This document shows positions 27,701 through 34,842 of a DNA stretch of 64,000 nt, one piece after another. Source of the stretch: Altererythrobacter sp. H2 (GTDB taxonomy: Bacteria; Pseudomonadota; Alphaproteobacteria; Sphingomonadales; Sphingomonadaceae); assembly GCF_035319885.1 (NCBI RefSeq), contig NZ_CP141285.1:868001-932000 (forward strand), given 5' to 3'. The notes below the pieces were generated by a model, which was not told where the DNA came from, did not search any database, and was given only the letters and a program-made list of their open reading frames with translations. The position numbers and the translations under genes are program-made. Positions within the stretch are counted from its first letter, which is position 1. Every line of letters starts with the position of its first letter.

Positions 27701-28187
27701 GGCCTATCTGCCGACCGGCCCGAACGATCCGAACGTTTCGCCCAGCTCGAACATGGGTGCAGTGCAGGCGCTGGCCGATTTCGCCAATGGTCTCGATTGT
27801 GCGCGCGAGTTCGTCGGTCGTTCGGTGACGCGTAACCACTGCGAAAACGACTGGTATTTCGACATGGATCTGTCGATTTCGCAGGAAGTGCCCGGCCCCG
27901 GCCGACTGTTCGGACGGGATGACAAGCTGCGGCTCTACGCCACCGTCGACAACTTCCTCAACATGCTCGATTCCAGCTGGAACGTGCAGACCCGGCGCAA
28001 TTTCGCCGGCTTGCAGGATGTCGCCTCGGTGTCTGGCGTCGATGCCCAGGGCCGTTACATCTTTACCAGTGCGGCCGGGATTACGCCGGACGCAACCACC
28101 GGGCTGTCCTCTTTTGACAACGACAACTTCGTCAACGTCAGCTCTTCGGCATGGCGGATCAAGGTTGGCGTGAGCTACGACTTCTAA
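24720..28187 (+). CDS. TonB-dependent receptor, Oar-like
   Basis: 1155 residues, outer membrane. The signal peptide ends in LPAPAAAQ. Residues about 30-120 form a carboxypeptidase-regulatory-like beta domain (SIQGTVQDDAGAPLGGVTVVVTDTRTG). The plug includes GEIVVTGSRV and NAFTVDGISQG, followed by INVVTKSGTNDYQFGGFFEYS and a long barrel ending in an aromatic residue (KVGVSYDF), as expected for BamA-assembled barrels. This is the large Oar-type receptor group common in Sphingomonadales. The ligand is unknown. Strong terminator follows, then tonB on the same strand. Confidence 0.92.
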   Translation: MKLKYLLAASVVSLSAAVVLPAPAAAQQITSSIQGTVQDDAGAPLGGVTVVVTDTRTGASRTTVTGTDGRFSAQNLVVGGPYTVAVNADGYEGQTVGELFTSLQGATDLTFTLSSGAGEIVVTGSRVQVTQLAVGPGTSFGLEVLESAPSFNRDIRDIIRLDPRVSLDREDAATGGSGADRISCLGGNDRGNAFTVDGISQGDIFGLNDTGFSSRSSTPIPFDAVRETQVQFAPFDVDYGQFTGCAINVVTKSGTNDYQFGGFFEYSDNGLRANNLVSKGRTSQVAPIEPEKRWGVYLGGPVIKDRLFLFGAYEHQEAGQSQDFGPDGAGFPNPQIGISIDQFNDVREVLNDVYGIDTGDVVTSRPFTNDRYFVRGDLQITDDHRLEATYQRLEEGTTLPDDLFSGNNPQAVGRNTFRISGTESNYYSARLFSQWNDRLSTELRYSRADIQDLQDPIGGGEAQSANPIPRIIVGIDNPTGIDGTVLAGPGNSRSGNDLKTKVDQFRAAANFDAGAHRIKIGAEVSKVSLFNLFVQNATGTLVFRNIDDLRAGLLSPGSTGTTSTLPGNVVAGRTLGAFGNFSATGDVNDAAANFGRVAYSVFAQDEWEINDRLDAVMGLRVDWYDGGAPSINPNFVDRYGFGNNTGFSALEPIVMPRFALTYDLDDFAVFSRAQLRGGVGIFSGGDPLVWFSNAFSNDGRGFAQGGTNDAPCPAGQIDVVVNGQFTGVPSCFQAAGSARAAAGLGDTQSISPDIKMPSVLRANIGFASDLNFSETGFFSGWNLVLDYIYSKTRNPFTVVDLSQTVNPALGVNGFTIDGRPIYRAIDPTVAGCNAELVGLNPGPVYQGVTSACFNTGRDDELMLTNAGSFESHIASVILSKRFDGGLFTEGGSVDFNLGYAYTDSQDRRNMLSSTAGSNYDSTAAFDRQNPEATRGFYASKHNITSRLSFREEFFGDLASRFSVSFVARSGRPYSLTFTGGGTFNDSASGNDNALAYLPTGPNDPNVSPSSNMGAVQALADFANGLDCAREFVGRSVTRNHCENDWYFDMDLSISQEVPGPGRLFGRDDKLRLYATVDNFLNMLDSSWNVQTRRNFAGLQDVASVSGVDAQGRYIFTSAAGITPDATTGLSSFDNDNFVNVSSSAWRIKVGVSYDF

Positions 28188-28215
28188 GTCAGGCGCTACC
28201 TTACGAGCAAAGCAG

Positions 28216-28251
28216 CGGCGGGGCCCCTCTGGGGCTCCGCCGTTTGCTTTT
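28216..28251 (+). terminator. Rho-independent terminator after the TonB receptor
   Basis: Arms CGGCGGGGCCCC (28216-28227) and GGGGCTCCGCCG (28231-28242) pair over 12 bp with one G-T wobble and a TCT loop, then TTTGCTTTT. It sits 28 bp after the receptor stop, so the tonB gene likely has its own promoter. Confidence 0.88.
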
Positions 28252-28322
28252 GTGGTACGGGGATTTTGCACTGGGCGGATCGGGCGCTAGAGTTGCGGCC
28301 GAAACCAGCGGGAAAGGTCGCC

Positions 28323-29045
28323 ATGCCCGAAAGCGCCAACTACGCCAGCACCCGTCGTCGCCCCCGTCCGGCGCTGATCGTGGTGATCGTGCTGGCGCAC
28401 CTGCTTGCCATCTACGGTTTGACCCGGGTGTTTGCGCCGGGGGTTGTGGCCTCGGTGGAGGAAGCAGTGGTCGCCGCTTTCACCGTCACCATCACCGCCC
28501 CGCCTGAACAGGAGCCGGAACCCGAACCCGATGCCGGCGCCGCGGGCGAGCAAGGCGTGGAAGCCGTGCCCAAGCCGGTCACCGCCCCGCCGCCAAGGCT
28601 GCCGGTGCCGCAGACCACGCCCGTTCCGCGCGCTTCCTCCACCGGAGCCGCCAACACATCAGGCGCGCGCGACAGCGGTGAGGGCACCGGCGCCGGGGGC
28701 GATGGGCTGGGGACGGGCAGCGGCGCGGGCGGAGGCGGGCAGGGCGGCGGAATCGCGGCGAGGCCGTCGGTCCGCTCCGGCGAGCTCAACCAGGCACGCG
28801 ATTTCCCGGTGCCTGAAGGCGGACGGCAGGCGCGTTTCGGCAAGTCGGTGACAGTGGTGTTCACAGTCACGGCCGACGGCCGGGCGCGCGATTGTGCGGT
28901 TGCGAGCACCCAGGTCGATCCGGACACCACCGCGCGGGTCTGCCCGCTCGTGGTCGAGAAGATCCGCTTCAACCCGGCTACGCGGGCTGATGGTACGCCG
29001 GTCGAGGCGCGCTATGGCTATCGGGTTGATTTTCGGCCGTTATGA
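28323..29045 (+). CDS. tonB: Energy transducer TonB
   Basis: 240 residues. One N-terminal membrane anchor (ALIVVIVLAHLLAIYGL), a Pro/Glu-rich and Gly-rich periplasmic spacer, and a C-terminal TonB domain (KSVTVVFTVTADGRARDCAV ... RYGYRVDF). The start ATG 28323 has a GAAAGG ribosome site. It couples proton-motive force to outer-membrane receptors such as the one just upstream. Confidence 0.85.
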   Translation: MPESANYASTRRRPRPALIVVIVLAHLLAIYGLTRVFAPGVVASVEEAVVAAFTVTITAPPEQEPEPEPDAGAAGEQGVEAVPKPVTAPPPRLPVPQTTPVPRASSTGAANTSGARDSGEGTGAGGDGLGTGSGAGGGGQGGGIAARPSVRSGELNQARDFPVPEGGRQARFGKSVTVVFTVTADGRARDCAVASTQVDPDTTARVCPLVVEKIRFNPATRADGTPVEARYGYRVDFRPL

Positions 29046-29088
29046 GCCTGCTACGAGATGGTAACCGGCCTGTGTTAGCGGTGCCGGC

Positions 29089-30117
29089 ATGAGCGCGATT
29101 GTTCCGGTTATTCTGTGCGGCGGCAGCGGCACCCGCCTGTGGCCCCGCAGCCGCAAGGCACGGCCCAAGCCGTTCCTGCCACTGGTGGGCAGCCGCACGC
29201 TGTTCCAGCAGGCGCTCGACCGGTGCGGCGATCCGGCACTGTTCGGCCCGCCACTCGTGGTGGCGGGCGAGGCCCACGTGCCTTTGATCCGCGAGCAGGG
29301 CGGGGCGGGCTTGCGGATTGCAGTCGAGCCGGCCGCCCGCAACACCGCGCCGGCGATTGCCCTGGCGGCTGCGCTGCTCGATCCCGACGACGTTCTGCTG
29401 GTCTGCCCGAGCGATCACCATATTGCCGATATCGCCGCCTTCCGTGCCGCGGCGCTGGCCGCAGCCGAGCTGGCCCGGCAGGATTGCATGGTCGCCTTCG
29501 GCATTGCGCCGGACCGGCCCGAGACCGGCTATGGCTATATCCTGCGCGGAGCACGGCTCGATGGCGGGTTCCGGGTGGAGCGGTTCGTGGAGAAGCCTGA
29601 CCGCGCCACTGCCGAGGGCTTTCTCGCCCAGGGCGGCTATAGCTGGAACGGGGGAATCTTCGCCTTTCGCGCAAGCGCCTTCCTGGCCGAACTGGCTGCG
29701 CATCGCCCGGGCATGGCCCGGCTGGTGGGCGAGTCGGCGGAGCAAGGGGGCTGGGCTGACGCCAGGTTCGATCCCGCCGCTGCGCCCTGGCAAGCCATCA
29801 AGGGGGAGTCAGTCGATTACGCGGTCATGGAGAACACGGCCCGCGCCGCAATGGTCCCGGCCGATCTGGGCTGGTCCGACATCGGCAGCTGGCAGGCGCT
29901 CCACGCGGCCCGTGGCGGCGATGCGGCGGGCAATCACGTGACCGGGCGCGCAGACCTGCTCGACTGCCGCAATGTGATGGTGGACAGCGACGGGCCGCGC
30001 GTCTCGGTCGTGGGGCTGGAGGGTGTGATCGTGGTCGTCGACGGCGACGAAATCCTGGTCACCAGAGCCAGCGGTGCGCAGCTGGTGGGCAAGCTGCCGG
30101 GCCCGAACGCGCCATGA
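29089..30117 (+). CDS. manC: Mannose-1-phosphate guanylyltransferase
   Basis: 342 residues, nucleotidyltransferase. LCGGSGTRLWPRSRKARPKPF is the pyrophosphorylase signature, with VCPSDHHI and RFVEKPDRA further on and DIGSWQAL near the end. It makes GDP-mannose for surface polysaccharides. It lacks the C-terminal isomerase half of bifunctional AlgA/ManC; that activity is encoded by the next gene, with ATGA overlap. Confidence 0.9.
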   Translation: MSAIVPVILCGGSGTRLWPRSRKARPKPFLPLVGSRTLFQQALDRCGDPALFGPPLVVAGEAHVPLIREQGGAGLRIAVEPAARNTAPAIALAAALLDPDDVLLVCPSDHHIADIAAFRAAALAAAELARQDCMVAFGIAPDRPETGYGYILRGARLDGGFRVERFVEKPDRATAEGFLAQGGYSWNGGIFAFRASAFLAELAAHRPGMARLVGESAEQGGWADARFDPAAAPWQAIKGESVDYAVMENTARAAMVPADLGWSDIGSWQALHAARGGDAAGNHVTGRADLLDCRNVMVDSDGPRVSVVGLEGVIVVVDGDEILVTRASGAQLVGKLPGPNAP

Positions 30118-30914
30118 CCGCGAAGCTGCTGCCAACCCGTACCGTAGCCAAGCCCTGGGGCTGCGACACCCTGCCCGCGCCGTTTGCCGCCCCTGCAGGC
30201 GAGCGGATCGGCGAGATCTGGTTCGAGCCGGATGCGGCTTTGCCCGACCTGTTGGTGAAATACCTTTTCACCTGCGAGAAGCTGTCAGTCCAGGTCCACC
30301 CCGGCGATGCGCAGGCTCCGTTTGGCTCGCGCGGCAAGGAAGAGTGCTGGCTGGTGCTCAATGCCGAGCCGGATGCCCGCCTTGCAATCGGCTTCCGTGA
30401 GCCGGTCAGCGCCGAAGCGATGCACGCCGCCGCTCTGGACGGGTCGATCGAACACCTGCTGGAATGGCATGGCGTGCAGGCTGGCGATTTCTTCTACCTG
30501 CCCGCCGGCACCGTCCACGCGATCGGGCCGGGCCTCGCACTGATCGAAATCCAGCAGAACAGCGATATTACCTACCGCCTCTACGACTACGGCCGGCCGC
30601 GTGAGCTGCATCTCGACGAGGCAGTGGCAGTGGCCGCGGGCGAACCCCATCCGCCCGCCATGAGGCGGCGGCTTGGCGAGCAGGAGAGCGCGGTGCTGGT
30701 CGACGGCCCGCACTTCCGGCTGGAGCGGCTCTGCGGCCTGCCTGACGCGGGGCTGGCGGCGCGCTTTCCCGCAGCGGCACTGGTGGTGCCGGTTCGCGGC
30801 AACGTGACGGCAGGCGGGTTGGCGGTGGCGGCAGGACAATGCGCGCAAGTTTCATCCCTGCGGGACATCGGGTTCGACCCCAAGGGAGAAGCGCTGGTCG
30901 CCGCGCCGATCTAG
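30114..30914 (+). CDS. manA: Class I mannose-6-phosphate isomerase
   Basis: 266 residues, cupin fold. LSVQVHPGD and KEECWLVL are the metal-binding blocks; FFYLPAGTVHAIG follows. It interconverts fructose-6-P and mannose-6-P, feeding the GDP-mannose route with manC, whose end it overlaps by 4 bp. Its stop overlaps the convergent gene's stop. Confidence 0.87.
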   Translation: MTAKLLPTRTVAKPWGCDTLPAPFAAPAGERIGEIWFEPDAALPDLLVKYLFTCEKLSVQVHPGDAQAPFGSRGKEECWLVLNAEPDARLAIGFREPVSAEAMHAAALDGSIEHLLEWHGVQAGDFFYLPAGTVHAIGPGLALIEIQQNSDITYRLYDYGRPRELHLDEAVAVAAGEPHPPAMRRRLGEQESAVLVDGPHFRLERLCGLPDAGLAARFPAAALVVPVRGNVTAGGLAVAAGQCAQVSSLRDIGFDPKGEALVAAPI

Positions 30915-31213
30915 CCCTTGGCGATCAGCTTCTGGCCCTGCTGGCGAATGGCGCCGGAAATCATCGGCTCCATGAAGGCAAGCATGCCCGGTAGTTCGAG
31001 ATCGATCACCAGTTCGGTGTCACCGATGTCAATGCCGCCGGTCAGTTTCTGACCCATGGCGCTGATCGTCATCGCCATGCGGTCCTCGCTCGGCCAGCTG
31101 GTCTCGACCTCGGCCATGCCGCCGGGCACATGGTCGGCGATTTCATGGCTGCGGCTCTTCAGCCGTTCGCGCACCACCGCGCGGTCGAGTTCGTGGGGGA
31201 TCGCAACGCGCAT
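30911..31213 (-). CDS. Polyhydroxyalkanoic acid system family protein
   Basis: 100 residues, resembling the small PHA-granule region family (TIGR02610-like): MRVAIPHELDRAVVRERLKS, then MTISAMGQKLTGGIDIGDTELVIDLELPGMLAF. No pha synthase is in the window, so the PHA link is by family name only. It follows the XpaC-like gene by 2 bp, in the same operon as telA. Confidence 0.7.
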   Translation of the reverse strand: MRVAIPHELDRAVVRERLKSRSHEIADHVPGGMAEVETSWPSEDRMAMTISAMGQKLTGGIDIGDTELVIDLELPGMLAFMEPMISGAIRQQGQKLIAKG

Positions 31214-31215
31214 GG

Positions 31216-31962
31216 TCAGGATTCCTTGGAGGTCTGTTCGTTCTCGCCGTAGCGATATTCGAGGTAACGGGTCTTGATCGCCAGATCGTCGAGCGAACCT
31301 TCGGCCAGTTGCCGGGTGACATGGTCGATCTCGCGGCTGATCCGGGTCAGGCTTTCGGTCAGCTGCTCGTCCGGCGTAGCCCCGGCGCGCTTTTCCTGGC
31401 GCAGGTTCTGCGGGATGCGGCGATAGGCGTCGATTGTCTCCGGCAGAACATCGCCGACCAGCTTGCGGACCTCCTGCGCGGCCGGATGCTGCTGGTCGAT
31501 CGCTTCGAGCTGGAGGCCGAGCGCGTCGAGCTGCACCCCCATGTCCTCCACCACTTTGACCGCCGGGGCGGGCAGGGCGGGGCGCTGATGCTCCAGCCAG
31601 ATCTCCGTTCGGCCGACCATGGTGCGTACATCGCCTTTGGTCAGATCAGCGCGTTTGGGCACTTTGACTTTGGGAAAGCTGGAGAACAGCGCGGTCGCGA
31701 CAATCGCCGCCACCAGAACCGACATAACCCCAAAGAACCCGATCCCGTCAAACATTGCCCCGGCAATCCCTGCCGCAACCAGGATCGTGAACAGCGCGAT
31801 GACGATGTTGCGAATGCGCAAGGTCCAGTTGGCGCGCTTGATCGCCTGCGAGCCTTGCCCGATCGAACTGCTGCGCCGGTGCCGACCGCCCGCGCGGTTG
31901 TCGTCGCGAAGGCGGCGCGCGTCTTCCAGTACCCGGTCGCTCTGGCGGGTGAGGTCGTTCAC
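31216..31962 (-). CDS. XpaC-like membrane protein
   Basis: 248 residues. An Arg-rich N-terminus, two hydrophobic segments (IVIALFTILVAAGIAGAMF and GVMSVLVAAIVATALF), and a long helical cytoplasmic C-terminus. Position directly after telA and the architecture match the XpaC/5-bromo-4-chloroindolyl phosphate hydrolysis family that accompanies TelA in many bacteria. It starts 1 bp after telA. The biochemical role is not established. Confidence 0.65.
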   Translation of the reverse strand: MNDLTRQSDRVLEDARRLRDDNRAGGRHRRSSSIGQGSQAIKRANWTLRIRNIVIALFTILVAAGIAGAMFDGIGFFGVMSVLVAAIVATALFSSFPKVKVPKRADLTKGDVRTMVGRTEIWLEHQRPALPAPAVKVVEDMGVQLDALGLQLEAIDQQHPAAQEVRKLVGDVLPETIDAYRRIPQNLRQEKRAGATPDEQLTESLTRISREIDHVTRQLAEGSLDDLAIKTRYLEYRYGENEQTSKES

Positions 31963-31963
31963 C

Positions 31964-33172
31964 TCAGCCCTCCACCGTCAGCAGGCTGGATTCGCTGACC
32001 TGCTTCTGGGCCTGGGCCTGCCCTTCGGCGCGGGCGATATAGCCCTTCGACTTTTCGACTTCGGCGGTCAGCGTGACAACGGTCTGCTTCATGCTGTCGA
32101 GAGCGCGCAATTTGAACGAGTCCACCTCGTCCATCGTGTCGTAGATATTCTGGAAGGCGCGCTGCAACGTCTCCAGCGGGATCGTGCTGCTGGCGGCTTG
32201 TTCGTGGATCTTGCCGGTCTGCTCGCGCAGCATGGTGCTGGTGCTGTCGATGATGTTGGCAGTGGTGGTGTTCAATGCGGTGATCTGGTTCAGCACCAGC
32301 CGCTGGTTGGTCATCGCCTCGGCCACGGTCACTGCGGTGCGCAGCGCACCCACGGTGGTGGTGCTGGCCCGGTCCACGCCCTTGACCAGTTCGACGTTGT
32401 TCTTCTTGACCAGGTCGAGTGCGAGGTAGCCCTGCACGCTGACCGCCATCTGGGTGAGCAGGTCCTGGGTGCGCTGGCGGACATAGAACAGGGCGGTTTC
32501 GCGCAGCGCCTTGGCCTTGGCCGGATCGGTGGCGTCAAGCTCGAAGGCCTTCTCCTCCAGCTTCTCGTCCAGCTTGCGGGAAATGTGGATCATCTGCTCC
32601 AGATTACCCATCGCTTCCCACAGCTTCTGGCGTTCGACATCGATCGCGGCGTTGTCCATCAGCAGCTCGTCCTTGCCGCTGGCAAGGCTGCCGAGCACGG
32701 ACTGGATATGGGTCTGCGCGCTCTGGTAGCTGCGGAAGTAGTTGTTGATCTTGTTGCCGAAGGGAATGATGCCCAGGATCTTGCGCGGGCCTGACAAAGC
32801 GCCGCGCTTGCCGGGATCGAGGTCTTCCACCACCCGGCGCAGCTCGGCCAGGTTGGCACCAACGCCTTCGTCCTTGTCCATCGCACGGACCGGCCGGTCG
32901 AGGAAGCGGTTGGACATGCCGGCCGCTGCCATGATTTCCTTGCGGCCCATGTTGGTCAGCTGGTCCACCTTCTTGCCGAATTCGGGCGAGTTGGCATCCT
33001 GCGCAACCAGATCGGCGACGAAGCCATCGACCTTCTCGTCCAGCTTCGACCTGACCTCCGGCGCAACCGGCACCAGCCCGGCGGCTTTCTCGGCCGAGAC
33101 GTGCGGCACGGGATCGGGCGGCGTCAGGTCGAATGCGACTTCGGTGGCGGTTTTCGTTTCGTTGGTGGCCAT
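31964..33172 (-). CDS. TelA/toxic anion resistance family protein
   Basis: 402 residues, almost wholly helical. GIIPFGNKINNYFRSYQSAQTHI and the region DLVKKNNVELVKGVDRASTTTVGALRTAV are TelA hallmarks. Members are linked to tellurite and envelope-stress tolerance, but the mechanism is unclear. It is the first gene of a telA, xpaC-like, PHA-family operon and diverges from the DUF389 gene. Confidence 0.88.
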   Translation of the reverse strand: MATNETKTATEVAFDLTPPDPVPHVSAEKAAGLVPVAPEVRSKLDEKVDGFVADLVAQDANSPEFGKKVDQLTNMGRKEIMAAAGMSNRFLDRPVRAMDKDEGVGANLAELRRVVEDLDPGKRGALSGPRKILGIIPFGNKINNYFRSYQSAQTHIQSVLGSLASGKDELLMDNAAIDVERQKLWEAMGNLEQMIHISRKLDEKLEEKAFELDATDPAKAKALRETALFYVRQRTQDLLTQMAVSVQGYLALDLVKKNNVELVKGVDRASTTTVGALRTAVTVAEAMTNQRLVLNQITALNTTTANIIDSTSTMLREQTGKIHEQAASSTIPLETLQRAFQNIYDTMDEVDSFKLRALDSMKQTVVTLTAEVEKSKGYIARAEGQAQAQKQVSESSLLTVEG

Positions 33173-33336
33173 GGCTGCCCTGATGCTCCTTTGCCTGCTG
33201 TATTAGGGGTGTAAGACACAGATTTCAAGCAATGGTCGAAGGTGTGCCGCAAGCGCCCCTGTGCGTCCATCCTTTCGTTCGGCCTGACAAGCGGTTAGGA
33301 GGCAGGCGGACGAACTTTTGCGGGGACCAGCAGTTC

Positions 33337-34839
33337 ATGGCCGAAACGAAGCGCACGACGAACGAGCTGGACTTTGCCCGGGTCATCCTGAGCCTGCGCA
33401 AATGGTGGCGCGACGACGTGGTCGCGACGGTTAACCAGGAAGGCATTGTCGAGCTGCGGCGCGAGGAAGCGGACCTGTCGTCCCGGTTCCTGTTCATGAC
33501 CATCATGTCTGCCGGGATCGCCATCCTCGGCCTGATCCTGTCCTCTCCGGCGGTGGTGATCGGGGCGATGTTGATCGCCCCGCTGATGGGGCCGATCATC
33601 GGTCTGGGCTTCGCCATGGCCTCGGGCGATTACGTCTGGCTGCGCAAGTGTGCCAAGTCGGTGGCGATCGGGGCGACGCTGGCGGTGTTGTTCTGCGCCG
33701 TGATCGTGTTCATGTCGCCGCTCAAGACGGTCACGGCGGAGCTGGCGGCGCGCACCCGGCCCAACCTGTTCGACCTGCTGGTGGCAATATTCTCCGGGCT
33801 GGCGGGTGCCTATGCCCTGATCCGCGGCCGTGAAGGTGCGGTGGTGGGTGTGGCCATCGCCACGGCGCTGATGCCGCCGCTGGCGACGGTCGGCTTCGGC
33901 CTCGCCACGCTGAACTGGACGGTGTTTTCCGGCTCGCTGATGCTGTTCATCACCAACCTGGTGGCGATTTCGCTGACAGCCGCCGTGATGGCCCGCCTGT
34001 ACGGGTTCACGACCGAGCTTTCGGCCAAGCATACCCGGTGGCAGAACTTCCTGATCCTGGGCACATTGATTGCGCTGGCGATCCCGCTCGGTCTGGCGCT
34101 GCGCACCATTGCCTGGGAAGCGCAGGCCTCGCGCCAGATCAACCGCATCGTGATCGATGCTTTCGATGACGAATCGCGCCTGTCGCAGATCGATATCGCC
34201 TACGACGCAACGCCGGTGCGCATTTCCGCCACCGTCCTCACGCCGCACCTGAAGCCGGATGCCGAGGCCGAAATCGAGCGGCAGCTCGAAGGCCGGCTCG
34301 ATCACGAATTCGAACTGGTGCTGACTCAGTACCGGGTCGGAACCTCCGACAGCGCGGCTGAGCGGGCCCAGCTTGCGGCTGCGCGGGAGCAGGACCAGGC
34401 CGCCGAGCAGGCTCGCCAGGTTGCCGCCGCCCTGGCTTTGGTCGCCGGGGTGGAGGAAAGCGACGTGTTGGTGGATCGCCAGCGCCGCCGCGCGCTGGTG
34501 CGGGCGAGGCCGCTGGAGGGGGCAACCTTGCGCGCCTATCGCACCCTGGAGCAGCGCGCCGCTGCGCAGGTCAAGGGCTGGGCCATTGAACTGGTGCCTC
34601 CGGCGCGGCCGCTGCCTTCGGTTGCATTCGAGGAGGAAGCGCCTTCGGAGGACGGCGAGGACGCCATTGCGCTGGCGGCATGGGCATCGGCCCGGGTCGG
34701 TGCACCGCTGGTGCTGACCGGCCCGGATGAGCAGACCGCGCTGGTCAGCGAGCAACTGAAGGCTGCGGGCGGCCGCGTCACCCGTGCCACCTCCGGCCCG
34801 GCCCCGGTGCGGATCGAATGGGGCAGTGTCGAGGAGTAG
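33337..34839 (+). CDS. DUF389 membrane protein
   Basis: 500 residues from ATG 33337 (MAETKRTTNELDF); upstream in-frame starts give an unlikely leader. The core has several membrane helices with SSPAVVIGAMLIAPLMGPIIGLG and GAVVGVAIATALMPPLATVGFG, the two DUF389 signature blocks. A C-terminal cytoplasmic half contains an OmpA/BON-like repeat region rich in Ala and Glu. Function unknown. Confidence 0.87.
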   Translation: MAETKRTTNELDFARVILSLRKWWRDDVVATVNQEGIVELRREEADLSSRFLFMTIMSAGIAILGLILSSPAVVIGAMLIAPLMGPIIGLGFAMASGDYVWLRKCAKSVAIGATLAVLFCAVIVFMSPLKTVTAELAARTRPNLFDLLVAIFSGLAGAYALIRGREGAVVGVAIATALMPPLATVGFGLATLNWTVFSGSLMLFITNLVAISLTAAVMARLYGFTTELSAKHTRWQNFLILGTLIALAIPLGLALRTIAWEAQASRQINRIVIDAFDDESRLSQIDIAYDATPVRISATVLTPHLKPDAEAEIERQLEGRLDHEFELVLTQYRVGTSDSAAERAQLAAAREQDQAAEQARQVAAALALVAGVEESDVLVDRQRRRALVRARPLEGATLRAYRTLEQRAAAQVKGWAIELVPPARPLPSVAFEEEAPSEDGEDAIALAAWASARVGAPLVLTGPDEQTALVSEQLKAAGGRVTRATSGPAPVRIEWGSVEE

Positions 34840-34842
34840 CGG

